From contig SWBL01000152.1 of assembly GCA_024195585.1 (NCBI GenBank), forward strand, positions 1 to 64,000: 64,000 bases of DNA. The letters run 5' to 3'. Position numbers and translations under genes: made by a program. This stretch comes from Aureobasidium sp. EXF-3400. Taxonomy: Eukaryota > Ascomycota > Dothideomycetes > Dothideales > Saccotheciaceae. Within the stretch, counting starts at the first letter, position 1, and every line of letters starts with the position of its first letter. Shown one piece after another: positions 1 to 13,405 of this stretch. The notes beneath the pieces were generated by a model. That model was not told the origin of the DNA, searched no databases, and saw nothing but the letters and a program-made list of their open reading frames with translations.

Positions 1-210
1 ACAAGAACCTCGCCGCACACGTCTCGCCCGCTTTCCGTGTCGAGGAGGGTGACCAGGTCACCGTTGGCCAGTGCAGACCTCTCTCCAAGACCGTGAGCCT
101 CCCTCTACCAACAAGACAAGACAGAATATTAACAACACCAGGTCCGCTTCAACGTCCTCCGCGTCCTTCCCCGCACCGGCAAGGCCGTCAAGCAGTTCAA
201 CAAGTTCTAA
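1..210 (+). CDS. RPS11: 40S ribosomal protein S11 (uS17), C-terminal part
   Basis: Only the 3' end of the gene lies in the window. Exon 1..92 reads in frame 3 and ends in CRPLSKT; a 49-bp intron (93..141, GTGAGC donor, CAG acceptor) follows; exon 142..210 continues with [13 protein letters not shown] and ends FNKF-stop. The block [15 protein letters not shown] is the signature of eukaryotic S11/uS17, a small-subunit protein that binds 18S rRNA. Both splice sites are canonical and splicing keeps phase 0. The N-terminal ~100 residues lie upstream of the window. Identity is secure; only the start is missing. Confidence 0.93.
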
Positions 211-3200
211 GCTGCTCGCTACATCAACAACCATGGTCATTTTCGGGAGTCTTCTCTGGGATGGGGCATCAACGCAGGCGACAGGAAGAGCAAAATAGTC
301 CCTTTTCTGCAGCCTTGAAAAAGCAACGTGCCTTTTGTCGCATCTTTTTTTTCCTTCAAAATACCATCACAACCCCCAACGACGCCCGCTCCGACACTCA
401 AAAAAGGAAAAATATGGCTTTTTACGATACTTGCACAAGGAAGGGTTGTTTCTTTTGTCTGCGCCAGCCTGGGATCGGACGTATGCTGTGTCGTAAAAAG
501 TCAATGCCACACGTTGAAACATGATTTTCTTTTTTTTCTCTGCATCGTTTCCTCTCGCGCTGAGTCTTGTGTTGATGCGATGCGACAGCTAACCATAGGT
601 CCGATGTTCACAACAGGCTCACCAGCTGAAGAACGACTTGCACTGGACACATCCAGCCACATCCCTGATGCGCCCTCTTTCGTGGTCGATATACCCTGGG
701 GCTTCGTTTAACATCGAGCCTCAAAACACATCTGGATCAAAGTCAAGAAAGCACATGCTTCACATTGCAATCACCTCACGGCCACAATCACCAATATCGT
801 ACCATCTGTACCCCTATGCGATCTGCTCAAGTGCAACATTGCTTGTGACATTCCTGGTTCGACTTATCAGTTCTTGTAAACTTGCATCGCATCTCGTTGA
901 TTGTCCCGTATGACCGTGCATGTTTCGACCTCTCACCTTAAGGCTACTGAGACTTATATCAGATATGATCAGGTAAGCGAATTGAAGTAGGTCTCTATTT
1001 CTACTCAATTCTTATCAATCTGCTAGCTCAAGATAAAATCTTGACGTTTACACAAATTAAAAAGGGCTTCATGCATGTTGTCGCATAACGTTCGTCATGA
1101 CTTCGATCATGGTATCCACACACTGGTAGCCCTTGCCTACATATCACCGTCAGGATATTGTACCATCACTCCTTCCTCCTTTGCCTCACTCAGTTAATCT
1201 CTCTCACCAATCCCGTCCCCCTTTGTCTCGACCGAGAAAAACATCTTAGCATACACCTCTTGTGCCTTGCTCTTTCTGCTGTTGACGCTTAGCCATTGCC
1301 AATTACGGCCATTGTCATTTTCTCGCCGTGTCTTTCATCTCAGACTCTGTACAAGTAGCAGCATACTCACTATGCATCAGCATTAAAGATCGGCGAATCT
1401 CTTCTTGCTTGTTTACCTTCGGTTTCTATACAAATGAGCGAAGATGTAAAGCGATCAGATTCAGCCTCCAGACATGTTAGTAATCTCTTGAACACTCTGT
1501 CAACCACTTATCCTGCTACCACCTCCAATCACCCCAGGCTTTCGATTACTGTCCTTCGCGCATCGCCACACTCTCAATCCGGTAGGAACAGGAAAGCATC
1601 AGCAGGTACATCATGAGTCCCTATACAAAAAAGTAAGCTCGTTCTTCCTATCCACAATTCGTTTGAGAAGTGATCTTCTTCTCCCTGTTACACACATTGC
1701 TTGAATTTCAGCTTTGCACAAGGAGTTGGTGCATGTCTCTTGAAAACTTTCTGTCTAGATCGCACATAACACAACCACAGCAAGGTTGTTCTGCTTCTGG
1801 GGGTATTTGTTCTTGTCTCAGGTGACATATTCCTAGACAAGATCTCCTATGCGCAGGTTTCTTGAGCTTTATCAGCTTGCTAATAAAATTATATCCGTTG
1901 ACGTCCAGCTGGAATTGGGCCATGTTTGTGTTCAAGGGTAGCTTCGATTTCTGTTCCACGACGAAAACACACAGTCTAGGGTCACTCACTCGCGGATAAT
2001 CCTTGTTGATGTGTATTATTCTGACGCCGGCAGCTCCAGGGGAAAGAAAGGGATAAGATAATGGTTGGTCTATCTGTACAGGCCTCTGACTTTTGTTTTT
2101 GACCATGCCCGTCCGAACAGGTTTCAAGTCAAGATATCAAACCACGACATTTGCTTTCTGTGATGGAGCAGGCGAACTTATCGCTAAGCAATAGAAAGCC
2201 CCAGTATCAGACTGCTACTTCGCACCTTCCTATAGGAGAAAACATGGTAGTAAAGATTCTCGTTCTGCTTTTCTGCTAAACCGTCATCGATATCTTGTTA
2301 CTCTTCTTTCTGATTCATGAGCCAATATACACGTGCAGTAAACACTATTGTCAATGATACACAAAAACAGTCACTGTAACAAATTTACTGCGATACGTAC
2401 AGCAGTACAAATCTGAGTAGCAATGTGTGTGTATGGCGATCTAAGAGAAATCTTTGACGAAAGGGCAGGTATGACAACATTCTCATCTGGAACTGAATCC
2501 TTGCCGTTTGCACAACATTGAATCGAATTCATTGTCACTTCCTAAGGATGTTTGAAGCAGGTGGTATTGAAGTTGTGCAAAACTCATCATTGGCAGGCTG
2601 TTCTGGTTTTGACGAGCTTCACACCAGATAATGAGGTTATGTTTCCACAACAACTTATCTACGCAGCACCAGACTGATGCAATACAAGCTGAAAAACTGC
2701 ATGAGCACAAATAAACAATTCATATGATAAGGGGTGTTGCAGGGCGAAGATGTATGTGATTGGAATGTCAAAAAGATAGTTGAAGGTACAACCCTGGCAC
2801 ACATCGCCAGATATCACCCCGAAATGCAAGTGCATATCTCTCTAGTTATTGCTGTTGAGGCCTTGTCCTGCAATCAACAAGAGCAGAAAAACGTCACAAA
2901 GACTGTCTAAATAAGCTTTGTTCCACATATACAAGCATAGAATTCGTCTCTTTGTGGGATCCTGGCTTTATCACATGTAAGCAGCTGCTTGAGAAGCACA
3001 TCTATTTTGAGCCAGCCTACATCGCTCAGTTTCGCCAGAAAGAGACGTGAATAGAGGATTGAGCCGATCGAGCCTACGCGGAGACTTGATGCAGACAGAG
3101 AAGAAGCAGGCGATGATTTACACCACCCAAATCAAGAAGTTTGGATACTTTAATTGCTTCTCTTTTAATGCAGTTAAAGTAGTTTGAAGTAAAGTCCGCA

Positions 3201-5722
3201 TCCTGTTTTGGTTATTCCCGGATCCTTGAAGATAGGCGGTCAAGATCCGTCCCTTTGTGTCGTCACATTCAGACTTCTTGCAATTGTGGCTTGCTGCTCT
3301 CGACTCCTTCAGGCTTCAATAACTGTCAGTGAACAATGTCCGCGGGAGGATTAGCTTACTCTAAACCTCTTCTGTTCTGACACTCAGAGCCGAAGGATCG
3401 TGGTGAAAGGCTTTTTTTGCGTTTATCGACCATTCTGGACTTCTGTCGTTCATGACCGATCGATATCCAATTGCAAGGGCTATACGCGGCTTAAGGGTCC
3501 ATATAAGAAAAGGTCATAAAATTCCCCCGGACCGTTTCTGTGCATCTTTTAGACCATGATCCTAACCCTCGGAGTGATTATCGGCGCAAAATCTGGGACT
3601 AGTTCTTGTCACACGCATGTCGGTCGGATGGATGCGCCACAACTCGTGGACGCCGAGCATGATGGTTCCGTGGTATACGCTGCTCCGAACACGTGCGTTT
3701 GACACGCTAGATTTTCGTAGAAGTATGGCTGAACCATGTTCTCCCTTGCTTGAACAGGATAGCCGCACCGCGTTGTGATGGTTACTGGGAGTCTGCAGCG
3801 CTGTCGTCGTGGAATTTAACCGGCCATTACGCTACGCATCAGTGTACTGGACCGTACTTCGAGCATCCTCAAAAGACTAGAACCTGGAAGTCGGCAATCG
3901 CAGCAAGTGCTCGCTCTTGTTGTGGGATAAGCGGCGGCGCAAGTGGAGGAATACGATGCCCGGCTGGTACTTTGACCACACTGCTCGTGTTCACGATCTC
4001 TGAGTGCTTGCAAATAACTCTTCCGTGAGCCAGAAGATTACAGAATTCGCGTCAAAGTTTGCTGCCGGAATACACTCCGAATAGTAACACGCATGTTGTT
4101 AAAGACGGCGTGCGTTCGGTATGATATTCTGGCATGGTGGGTGATCAGATGTGTCATTGACTCATTACACAACAAAAAACCTTCATTTGGCCGGAACTGT
4201 CTTAGCATCAAGCACTGGACTTGGTTAATAGAGCACCGGCTCATATTACCATCCAGGGAAAGAACGTGTGAAGATGGGAGCAGGGTTCCAAACGATTGTA
4301 TGATGTTCAGACCCACCAGTTTTAGATTGATGCAATCCGCGAGCCGGGTTGCAGATTGCCATTTGCAGCTTCTCAAGTAAGCAACCAGGAAGAGGACAAT
4401 ATGGCAGATCACTCGATGCCGAGTCATTCTCTGCTGTGGTATATTGAAGAGATCGAGCTGGGCACGCTATGACTGACTCGCCTCGTTCCGAAACCGATGA
4501 ACTGCTTTTTTTCTCTGATCGTGTTCCATTATTGCTGACACTCTAGACGAGCACGAGACAGACACTGATGAGAATAATTAATTCTTGAATCCAAAGTCGA
4601 AAGATCTGCCTTTACGGCCGCAAGGTATAATAGAAATGTGGCGTGGCGGATAAATTGCTTCGTCGAAAATGTGGTCAAAGTGTTCTGGAAGGTGGACCCT
4701 CTGCCGTTAAAGAATAGGATGCGGGATGGAAAGTTGCACACCGTTCGCTTATAGGCGAGTCTTGCTGGAGATAGAACCATCGCTTGCGCAACGGACCTGA
4801 TATTTCGCTTGCGCAAAACACGCCATGTAACCGATTACGTGCCTCTTCGAACGGCCGGATGGATGATGGCGGTATCAATGATGTGCTCTGGTGGGTTGTC
4901 GTCTATGCTATGTCGACTTGCAATTGCGGTGACTCGATGTTTGATCTTCTTCGCTACTCGCGCGGATTGAAAGAACCCGTCGGTTGTGTGGGCACGAGCG
5001 GGCCAAGCGATAACCCGTCCTTATCGACGTGCAAGTGCTATCAGTCGTGTGTACTCGAGTACAACATGTAATGAGAATGCAGTGGCTGACTCGGAAAATC
5101 GAAGATGAGCTGAGGATGACTCGAGGATGAAGAACGGCATGTAGAGCGCATGTAGGGCTTTTCCGTGTCCGCACAATCCTGGCTCGAATGCAAGCATCAT
5201 CATCAGCTGGAAAGCCGTCCACGGAAGTTGTTCTCGGATGCGCCCTTCTGCTTGATGTAAGAGTGTTGTAATCGGACTCGGCTCAGTCGTAGGACGAAGA
5301 CTACATCAATGGCCTGAACGGTATGTGCTTGTTGTCTACAGAGAGGGTAGATATTGATGGCCAAAGAGTGACCTGTCTTGGATTCGAAAGACGATGTTGT
5401 GCAGGACAGGTACGATTAAGTGCCTTGTGGCTCTGAGCCATCGCCAACAAGAACCACGAAGGGTATCGCTTGCTAAGATCGATATCAAGATACAATGCCG
5501 ATAGCGATTTGATGATATAGAGATTTTGGGCAAGTAGTTTAGCAACATCTGTTCCCCGATGCTCTAGCATATAGGTAGGCATGTTGCCATTATACGTGGG
5601 CATGTCAGTAAAAGTGAGATCCATACAATGTCGGCGAAGCCTGAGCGACCCGAAGGGCCGCGCTCCAAGCTGAAGTCTACCTAAAGGACCTATATCACAA
5701 ATTCCGAGCCTCTCTTACTTTT
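211..5722. other. 5.5 kb gene-poor stretch
   Basis: No convincing gene. The first ~300 bp are probably the RPS11 3' UTR. A pyrimidine-rich tract around 1165-1260 looks like a fungal transcription start region. The only ATG ORF after it (1434..1616) is short and has no recognisable product; it could belong to a non-coding transcript. Open frames elsewhere are short, Cys/Ser-rich and overlap on both strands, as chance frames do. No terminal repeats or transposase-like frames were seen. Confidence 0.5.
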
Positions 5723-5759
5723 GGGTGTCTGGCGCAGCGGTAGTGCACTCGCTTGGCAC
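5723..5759 (+). pseudogene. tRNA-Ala-like 5' half (decayed copy)
   Basis: GGGTGTCTGGCGCAGCGGTA and the bases after it match the acceptor, D-arm and 5' anticodon stem of the minus-strand tRNA-Ala at 5873..5990. Differences include several C-to-T changes, for example GCGC to GTGC in the D-stem. No proper T-arm (TTCRA with a closing stem) follows, so it cannot fold as a tRNA. It lies about 110 bp from the fuller copy and points the opposite way. Confidence 0.6.
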
Positions 5760-5872
5760 TTAGTACGTGCCTTTAAATGAGTGTAGTCGAAGTCAGAAAG
5801 CTTGCCACTCCTATACTTTCACCTACTGACGGAACCCATATGAGCAAAACTGTAGCAAAAGTACCAAAATGA

Positions 5873-5990
5873 TGGACGACGAGGGGATCGAACTCTCGAC
5901 CTATCGCATTCACGCTAAATAGTATGCCGCTCTATTGCTAGAGCGCCTACTACATGCGAAGCGAGCGCGCTACCACTGCGCCAGACGCCC
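5873..5990 (-). tRNA. tRNA-Ala(CGC), intron-containing, possibly decaying
   Basis: Read on the minus strand: acceptor GGGCGTC pairs with GTCGTCC plus discriminator A, including the G3:U70 wobble that marks alanine tRNAs. The D-stem is GCGC/GCGC, the anticodon stem starts CTCGC, the loop reads TTCGCA with anticodon CGC, and the T-loop is TTCGATC. A 46-nt intron sits one base 3' of the anticodon, the canonical site. Mature length is 72. Three mismatches (6:67 U-U, 27:43 C-U and one A-C in the T-stem) suggest a poorly functional or decaying gene. A covariance-model score would decide. Confidence 0.6.
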
Positions 5991-8060
5991 CAATATTATT
6001 AGGTTGAAGGGTTGGCAATGTTGTTATTTCTTTATTTTTTCTCCCGCTCCTACAGCTCTTGAGTACAATCAGGTAACCTAGGGTATGATCCAGTCTCCAT
6101 GATCATGAAATCCAGATTAGCCTCTCAACTACCGTACCTTAAAACACTTGCAGCTCTGCAAACGAGCAGCAGACAGAGCAGAAAAAGTTGGTGAGTTTTG
6201 CGACCAGAGCTATGAGTTGTCATGAGTGATGCTAGAGGAAGCAAGAAGATAAAATTCGTAGAATGATGAAGCCTCTTTTTTTTCTTCCCCCTCAAAACCT
6301 TGGCGAAGTCCGTTTGCTATCAAAATTTGCCCATTGGTAGCATTTCCGAGGACACTCTTAACAGGGTCTCATGTGAGAGGCAAGACATAAGCAACAACCG
6401 TGTTCTTTATGAGTGATAATCGCTCAGATGGTCAAGATTCTCGTGCTCGCTCTGATATCTACAGGATGAAGAAAGCACGATTGAGTATGGGGCAGAGGTT
6501 CACTTGCAGAAGTACCGTACTGGTTGACAACCACTCATGTTCCCCTACGGCTTCAAGCGCCAAACAGTCACATATCGCAGTGCATGCGACACACATAATG
6601 AACCCATCACCGAGCAGTCATAATGTAGGAGTATATTGCAACCATGGAGAGCTGAACGGGGAAGCAATACGCAAATATATTGGGACTTGGTGCCCAACAT
6701 ATTGCGACAATGCTTTCATTTGTCATTGTCCCTGCAGCTGCCAACCCCGGGAACGACACCTGCAGGTAAGAACAAACTATTGATAGAGCGTGTGGATCTT
6801 AGCTTGCATGGCATTGAAATGTGCGCCTCTGGTGCAGGAACCAGAGAGTTCTGATAGGAAGCTCGTCGCAATGTAAGCGATCAGATCTTTAGATGGAAGC
6901 GACACATAACCCGTTACACATGTGAGAGGTCGGCAAGACATATGTGCCTTGTGCTACGACATGATGCCCACGTTGCGATGGCAGGCATGCTCTGTGATAC
7001 CGCATGGGTGGCTGGGCTTCAAGCTAGTAATGCAAGACAGCTGGTCGTTGAACAGGGCTGCATACTCAAAACAAATATTGGGGATCATATAGCGAAGGTA
7101 AGTCGTCAGTATGCCCGACTCATGCGCGTGACAAAATATTGTCACTAGGAAAGTATGCTTACTTTCCAGGACAGTCACCTCGGACACACATATGTGTACC
7201 TTGCTTCACATGCATACATGTATTGATTGCGAAAATTGAGGGTTGTTTGCTGGATTGCTCGGTCGAGGTAGCAGTGCGCACTGAGTGCTTCATGTAGTGT
7301 GAGGGTTGAGATTCCACAGTACCATTCAACGCGTGCCTGATCATTGAGCATCTAAACACAGGAAGTCGGCTCCGAAGCTGCAGTGAAAAGAAAGATGGAT
7401 GGTCTTGATACATCGGGTCACACCAACCACTCGAGGAGAACCACATGCGGGCAATGATGGCACACGGCGCTTAGCAGCTTGTCAGTTGTCGCCCAACGCG
7501 ACCAGTCACATTTCCTGCGAAAACCTGCACCGCCGGTATGCTGCATGAAATTTGCACGTGGGCCTTTCCGATGAGCCATGGATGTCTCGCATGCGGTGTC
7601 TCGGGTGTCGGGTTGCGATTATGGCGTTACTCGAAAAGGATGACATGAACCACGGTCTCGGGCAGCGAGTTCATCAAAAGGCATGAACCCGTCGGAATGG
7701 CACCTCCGATCGCCTCCGCGAAAACTGATTAAGCATCGATGTATGTGTTTTCAGAGGTGGTAGAACGCGCATCCAGGCGAGCAAAGCCGTGCAGAAGCGT
7801 CGAGTCAAAAATGCATGTTGTTGATGCACTTTTGCATTTGCAGTACGATACAGGTTCTCGACCTGGCAAGGATGGAGGAGTTGGAAAGTGGAGAGGTCTT
7901 CCGAAGTGGGGAGACAAGAAGCAAACACGAAGCAAACAATGCCATCATCATGAGGTTGGCTCTCACCCTCGCAAGCAACGATGAGGTTTGTAAGGTACGG
8001 TGTTTTCAAATTCGTCATCTTGCAATCATTTCACAACATCCAAAAAAGAGAATTTTGATC
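5991..8060. other. 2.1 kb without a recognisable gene
   Basis: Open frames here (for example 6400..6783) start on non-ATG codons or encode compositionally odd Cys/His/Ser-rich peptides without family resemblance. Nothing is supported. The last few hundred bases are presumably the promoter of the SMP-30 gene. Confidence 0.4.
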
Positions 8061-9057
8061 ATGTCGAATGTCAAGCAAATCAAGGTTACAGAGCCCTGGC
8101 TCAAAACTTCGTGCGGTCTGGGTGAAGCTCCATTCTGGGACAAGAAGAGCAACACGTTGCGCTTTCTCGACATCGTCAAGAAGCAGCTTCATGTTGTGAA
8201 TCTCAACGAGGGTCCTTCGTCGCACAAGACAATTGACCTCCCATTTTCCATCGGTTGCACGGCCAACATTGAAGGCAATGATGACGAGTTCATCTTCGGC
8301 GGCAAGGAGGGGTATGGCATTGCAAACAAGAAAACTGGAGAGCTGAGATACATCAAAAAGTTCTGGTCGGATGAGGAGGTGCAGAGTGGCAGGGCACATC
8401 GCTCGCGAAGCAACGATGGCTCGGTCGACAGCCATGGCAGATTCTACGTTGGAACCATGAACGACCCTACCGTTGTGGATGAGCCTGGACCGGAAGGTGA
8501 GTTGATCCCCTGACCGCTACTGAATTATCATGCTGAATCTTGACACAGGTATCTTATTCAGACTGGACTCAGACCTCAGCCTTCACAGAATTAAGGAGCC
8601 CGTTACCATCCCCAATGGAATGTCATGGACCTTGGACAACAAGACCATGTACATTACTGACTCGCCGACGGGCAAAATTGAGGCCTATGATTACAATGCG
8701 CAGTCTGGTGAGATTAACCTCTCAGCTGCTCGTCCCTTCTTCGAGTGCCCAATTGAGGGCGGAGTCCCCGATGGTCATTGTCAAGATGCCCAAGGTTATT
8801 TCTGGGTTGCCATGTTTGGAACAAGCAAGGTCGTGCGGGTGAGCCCGGCGGGCGAGATCACCGTCGAAATCACCCTTCCGACAAGATGTGTCACCTGCCC
8901 AGGCATCTGTGGGGAGGATCTCTACATCACGAGCGCAGAGGAAGAAGACCCAGACAAGTACCCCGAGAGCGCAAAACTACAAGGAGCCACATTCAAGGTT
9001 CCGATCGGTGTTACAGCCGCTCCGATCAACGAGTTCAAGATGTCAACCAAGGTGTGA
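8061..9057 (+). CDS. SMP-30/gluconolactonase/LRE-like family protein
   Basis: Two exons, 8061..8496 and 8549..9057, joined across a 52-bp intron (GTGAGT...ACACAG) inside a Gly codon; 314 aa. The six-bladed beta-propeller landmarks of SMP-30/regucalcin are present. LGEAPFW near residue 20 carries the metal-binding Glu. NDGSVDSHGRFYVGTM near 115-130 supplies the conserved Asn and Asp/Gly region. IPNGMSW near 170 and GGVPDGHCQD near 230 carry the Asn and Asp metal ligands. Family members hydrolyse sugar lactones or related esters using a divalent metal; the substrate here is unknown. No signal peptide is seen, so it is probably cytosolic. The ATG at 8061 is the first Met before the conserved N-terminus. 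Confidence 0.9.
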
Positions 9058-12000
9058 GCGGTGCGTGGTATCAGCTCACGTGGGTTGCAATCCAGAAGAA
9101 ACTGAAACGATTCTAGATGGTGAACACTGTGGGGGACGTACGATACATTCTAGATTTAGAAAGAGCAAAGAATGAATGAATCGGTTTCCACCACGCTTCC
9201 GCTCTGCTCAACCGATTCTGGAAGCACGGCACAGTCGGTAGGGGAAGTTACACCTCAACCGTGTTCCATACACGATTCGTAAGATCGCCCGCTTCCGTCA
9301 GCTGGCTGCTTTTTCATGGCGTGTTTTGGCAGTATTAAGAAGCCTGACTAAGGGCTTTGTAATCTCCGATCCATGAACCGTAGAAAGTCAATCAGCTGTT
9401 GTTCCTGGTTTCAAGAACCATCGTCAGCAGCATACGTCGATACCTACGTAGATCCTCGAACTTACATAGATTTGCAGCACCGATGAAGCTGAAATAGGTG
9501 GCTTGAATTAGCTTCCGCCAGCGATTTTATAATTATCGGCTATACAGCACCAACACCTCGTACATGGAAACGCTGATCACGTCCTAGCTTCACTACCGCC
9601 CAGGGCTTTGGAGGCTTGTAGAGTGCGTGCCAAGCCTTGTCTTCATACGTCAAGGATTCGAAGGGGCATGGTCGATTCCAAAATAGCAAGATGGTGTTTC
9701 AGTTGTTGCATCTGTACGGGGTAGTGAGTTCTGTTCCTGAGGCCGACTGCAACTTGCAAGGGCGAAAAAGGCTAAAAGCACAAGGCTAAAAGCACGAGGC
9801 TTGAGGCTGTCGAATACAGTTCCGTAGCTGTTCTAAACCCCGTTCTAAGATGTCTAGGATGCGTCCGACCTCGTGGCAGCCCGAGCGCTCAGACCACCTC
9901 CTCGTGGCTCTATCCGAGCTCCAGTAGCGCAGGCCCCACAAGGAGCAACCGTGAATCCTCCAACGGCAGCCTGCGGCAAGTGAGCGTAAACCTTCCTCGC
10001 ATCTCGACGCCAGAGATGATGATTTGCAGCGAGCTGGACGCGGGGCACCGGCCGGTACGTTGGTGTACCATCCTTGATTTTCTCGTGAATCGCAGAAAAC
10101 AACACATGCGAGATTTGGGCTGTGGTTCTGCACTATCTGTTCACTCACACGAGAGACACAATATCGTGCTGCCGACGCCCGGCTACTTGGTAAATATCTC
10201 GGTACATGCAGCAAGCGCTGTCTTGCTTACCGAGATGACGACAACTGGTAACCGAGTCTCGAGATGCAGCAACGATTGTAAGCTGCTCGACGTGCCGTCC
10301 TCGTCAATGTCGTAAGCTCGTGCCGCATACGTACGGACCCAATCTGGTAGAGAGACAAACAATTTGGGAAGCCCATTCTGAAACACGACCGTTGAGAATT
10401 TGACGACTCGCGATCGCTTCATCAAAGAAGAAGATGCCGCGAAACAGGGTCAAACTCCACTCTGCTTACCAAGAAGAAACGGGAGACGGTGACGGCCGGA
10501 ATTCCCTGCCATCCCCACCTTCTCTTTCGAGAAATCTTCTATCGGTGACTGCGCGAAAGTCACAATCTGCGAAACGGCAGGAACGGCCGCTAGAAAGGAC
10601 TGAGAAAATAGAACCGAAGCCAAAGGATTCATGAAAGATGTAGTTTCTGCGCCTTGCAATGTAATGACTGATGTCAGTCTGTCATTATCGTTTCAAGCCA
10701 TGTCGCAAGCGCTGATCCAATACGAAGGGCACTTTGAGGCGGCAACAGCGGTGGTTACCCATGCCAACGTGCTCATGTATCCAAGGGCAGGACATCTGCT
10801 CTACGACATGCACCTCTTGATAAGTTGCCTCTCACCGTAGAACCTACGTGTAAAGAGATAGATCAATCTGGAATGCAGTTTTCCTGCAACATTATGTTGC
10901 TGCAATCGCTCAATCTGCCGAGTTTAGTTGGAGTGATGAAAGTACTGCATGACTCTTTTGGCGTACTAGCTAGGGCCGGTTGTCGTCCTGATGTACTACG
11001 CAGTCTAAGTGTGCAACGGCCAACACATGTTGCGACCTGCATCCAATGCATATTCCGTTCGAGCGAAAGTGCGTCCGTGACTCGTTCGTCGTGACTTGTC
11101 GTCTGGGTAGCGACATCCCCAAAGGGCATCCAACCAATAGCATAATTCTCTAGGAGAGAGAATATGCATTGTTTTGTTGGCACCACATGTGCCTTGAGGC
11201 AGATGTCGGCGCTTCTAACTACACCTCACATGATGCATGCTCGTCTGCGGGTTGTATGTGCCACCCTTCAAGCCACGGTTGACTGGATTGGTCAATATCA
11301 CTTCCTCTAAATCTGGCTCCATTCGAGAAGCGAACAACTGCTTGTGACATGCATGCCATGACCTACCCGGCGTTCCTAGCTATCCGATAGGAGTAATAGT
11401 TCTGATAGAAAATGCGTTGTCTCCACACTTTCCAAAAACCACTCACCAGTCATCGAGACGTTGACACGCGATAGCTGGCATCGTCTCGAATTTGACCGAG
11501 CATACGAGCGAGTCAGTCGTGACTACCAGTATTCTGAAACAGACAGATCTAACGAAACCTTCGTATGAAGATACCTCGTGGTCGAGCAGGGGTTAGCGAT
11601 GTCGCCATATTGCCCACCATCTACTAGAGACAGCATTATGGCATGCAAGGGCCAAAGTCTGATAGATTCCCTGGTGATTCAGGCCCGAAACTTTGACATG
11701 CTCTGAGATTGTTGCGGATCAACGGTCATACACGCAGAGTACATGTTGGTGCGGACGAATGGCTTGTGCGAGATTCAGACACACACGCTCAACCCCTACT
11801 CGAATCCATAAACCGCCGCTACCGCCGCTAAGGCATGCAGCACGAAGCTATTTTCTTGTATCCCTCGGAGCTTGAAGTGACGAATTACGAGGAAAGGAAG
11901 GAGATCTAGGAGCTGATTCGCAATGGAGTGGCCCGCGACGGCCTGGAGATTGTGCTTGTAGCGCTGCCGTCGTCATACTTTGCCCTTGATCCCCCCTGAG

Positions 12001-13342
12001 CAAAGCAATGATCAAACGCAAACCTCGATACTGATGGCTTGACTCGCCAAGTCGAAGCGGCATTAAGGTTGCGCGCACCGAAAACCTTCACGATCCTTTT
12101 TTTCGCACAAATCAGAAGACGTGGGCAGGCTGAATGGGCACAGACCGACGACACAGCGCCACATGGTCCCGGGGTCGTGCGTCTGGATGGATGGGAGGGA
12201 GGTGGTCGACTCGCATGGATGAGCGAATGCAGCCAGCTCATCAACGCCAGTGATGCGGTTTGCTTGCTTGGAAACACTCGCTCCACAACTACCGAAGGAG
12301 GGTCATCGGCAGGTTTTCTTTCTGGCTAAGATCTGAGGCGCGGAGCCGCCTTGGCCCTGACGGGTTGACACGCAGACTTTGCTGTGCTTGAGGTTCCATG
12401 GCTCACAGCGGCGGGTAACAGGTGACGAGGTGATGGCCTCGCAGAAGTCTGTAAGCGAGTGTCTGCAAGAACAGCACAGGTGGGCAACACTTTTCGCGTG
12501 CTTAACAACAGCAGCAACTCTCGAGTGGCACGCTGGGGACAGTCCAAGCTTCGAGACAGGGCCCGCAACTGCCCTAGCCAGTTAGTGTGACACCAACGTT
12601 CAGGAAGCATTTGCATGCACGAACATAGTTCTTGCCTTGCCGCTCGACGACCCCAGTGCAAGTACCAAAGTCTAACTCAGTCGATCTCCGTCGACGCCAG
12701 CTGCTGCCCACCTGTGCAAAATGATGCTACCATTCCCAATCAGGCCCCGGCTTTATCTGGCCCGCGCGTTGCCTGCTGTCATGTCATTTCAACTCACCGC
12801 AACCTGCCGATCGGTCTTATATCACTGGTCTGGGTGTTTGGTTGATCGGGTACCTTTCTAGCCCATATACTCGGCCGCGCTCCCACATACGTCCAAACCC
12901 CTTCCTGCACTCATTTTCCTCATTCCTTTACTACCCCCCCGGGGCAACCGATCTGTCCACCTCGGCATCTCATCCCATCCAGCACCCAATTGCACATCCG
13001 CCTTGTGAGGTACACTAGATACTAGTTGTCCGATCAGCTTTGATTCGTCTTTCCTTTCCACTTGTCGTCACTTCTCTCTGCGAGTAGCAATATACCCTAA
13101 AGTCTAGCTATCCTAGTCACTGCCGTGGGACGTTTCTATCGTCCCACCTCATCAGTCAAGCTGGCTATCCCAGACTTTACACCTCGTCCTTTGCACGCTC
13201 TCTCCCACGACCAAGGTCATCACAGTCAGTTTTTCGGTGTTAACCGAACTACTCCTGACTGCCGACCACTTCGATACGACTCGCCCTTCTTGTCAGTTGA
13301 AGGAGGCGACCGTAACGCTTCCATCAGCGGCCAACAACGCTC
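9058..13342. other. 4.3 kb gene-poor stretch and bZIP leader
   Basis: No gene supported. A small tandem duplication lies around 9765-9805 (ggctaaaagcac twice). Long frames at 9786..10214 (-) and 12326..12661 (-) look compositionally random and overlap frames on the other strand. From about 12840 the sequence becomes pyrimidine-rich and lacks ATG codons through to 13343, consistent with promoter and 5' leader of the downstream bZIP gene. Confidence 0.4.
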
Positions 13343-13405
13343 ATGGTCAGCATCGTCGGAGAGCAAGCAGGCGCAAAGCAAGGATTTAATGTCACACTGG
13401 TCTAA
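13343..13405 (+). promoter_or_regulatory. uORF overlapping the bZIP start codon
   Basis: The first ATG after the ATG-free leader opens a 20-codon ORF whose TAA lies downstream of the first in-frame ATG (13389) of the bZIP gene. If the transcript starts upstream of it, this out-of-frame overlapping uORF would limit translation of the main frame unless scanning leaks. Fungal bZIP regulators are often controlled by uORFs; this application is inference. Confidence 0.4.

Noticed and set aside
1434..1616. 60-aa ORF after a pyrimidine-rich tract
   Set aside because: Low complexity, possible internal splice sites lead to an even shorter peptide; more likely part of a leader or non-coding transcript.
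1708..2127. 139-aa minus-strand ORF
   Set aside because: No family resemblance, no promoter or intron support, and other frames are open over the same stretch; length alone is not enough.
9786..10214. 142-aa minus-strand ORF
   Set aside because: Arg/Ser/Cys-rich chance-like composition with competing frames on both strands.
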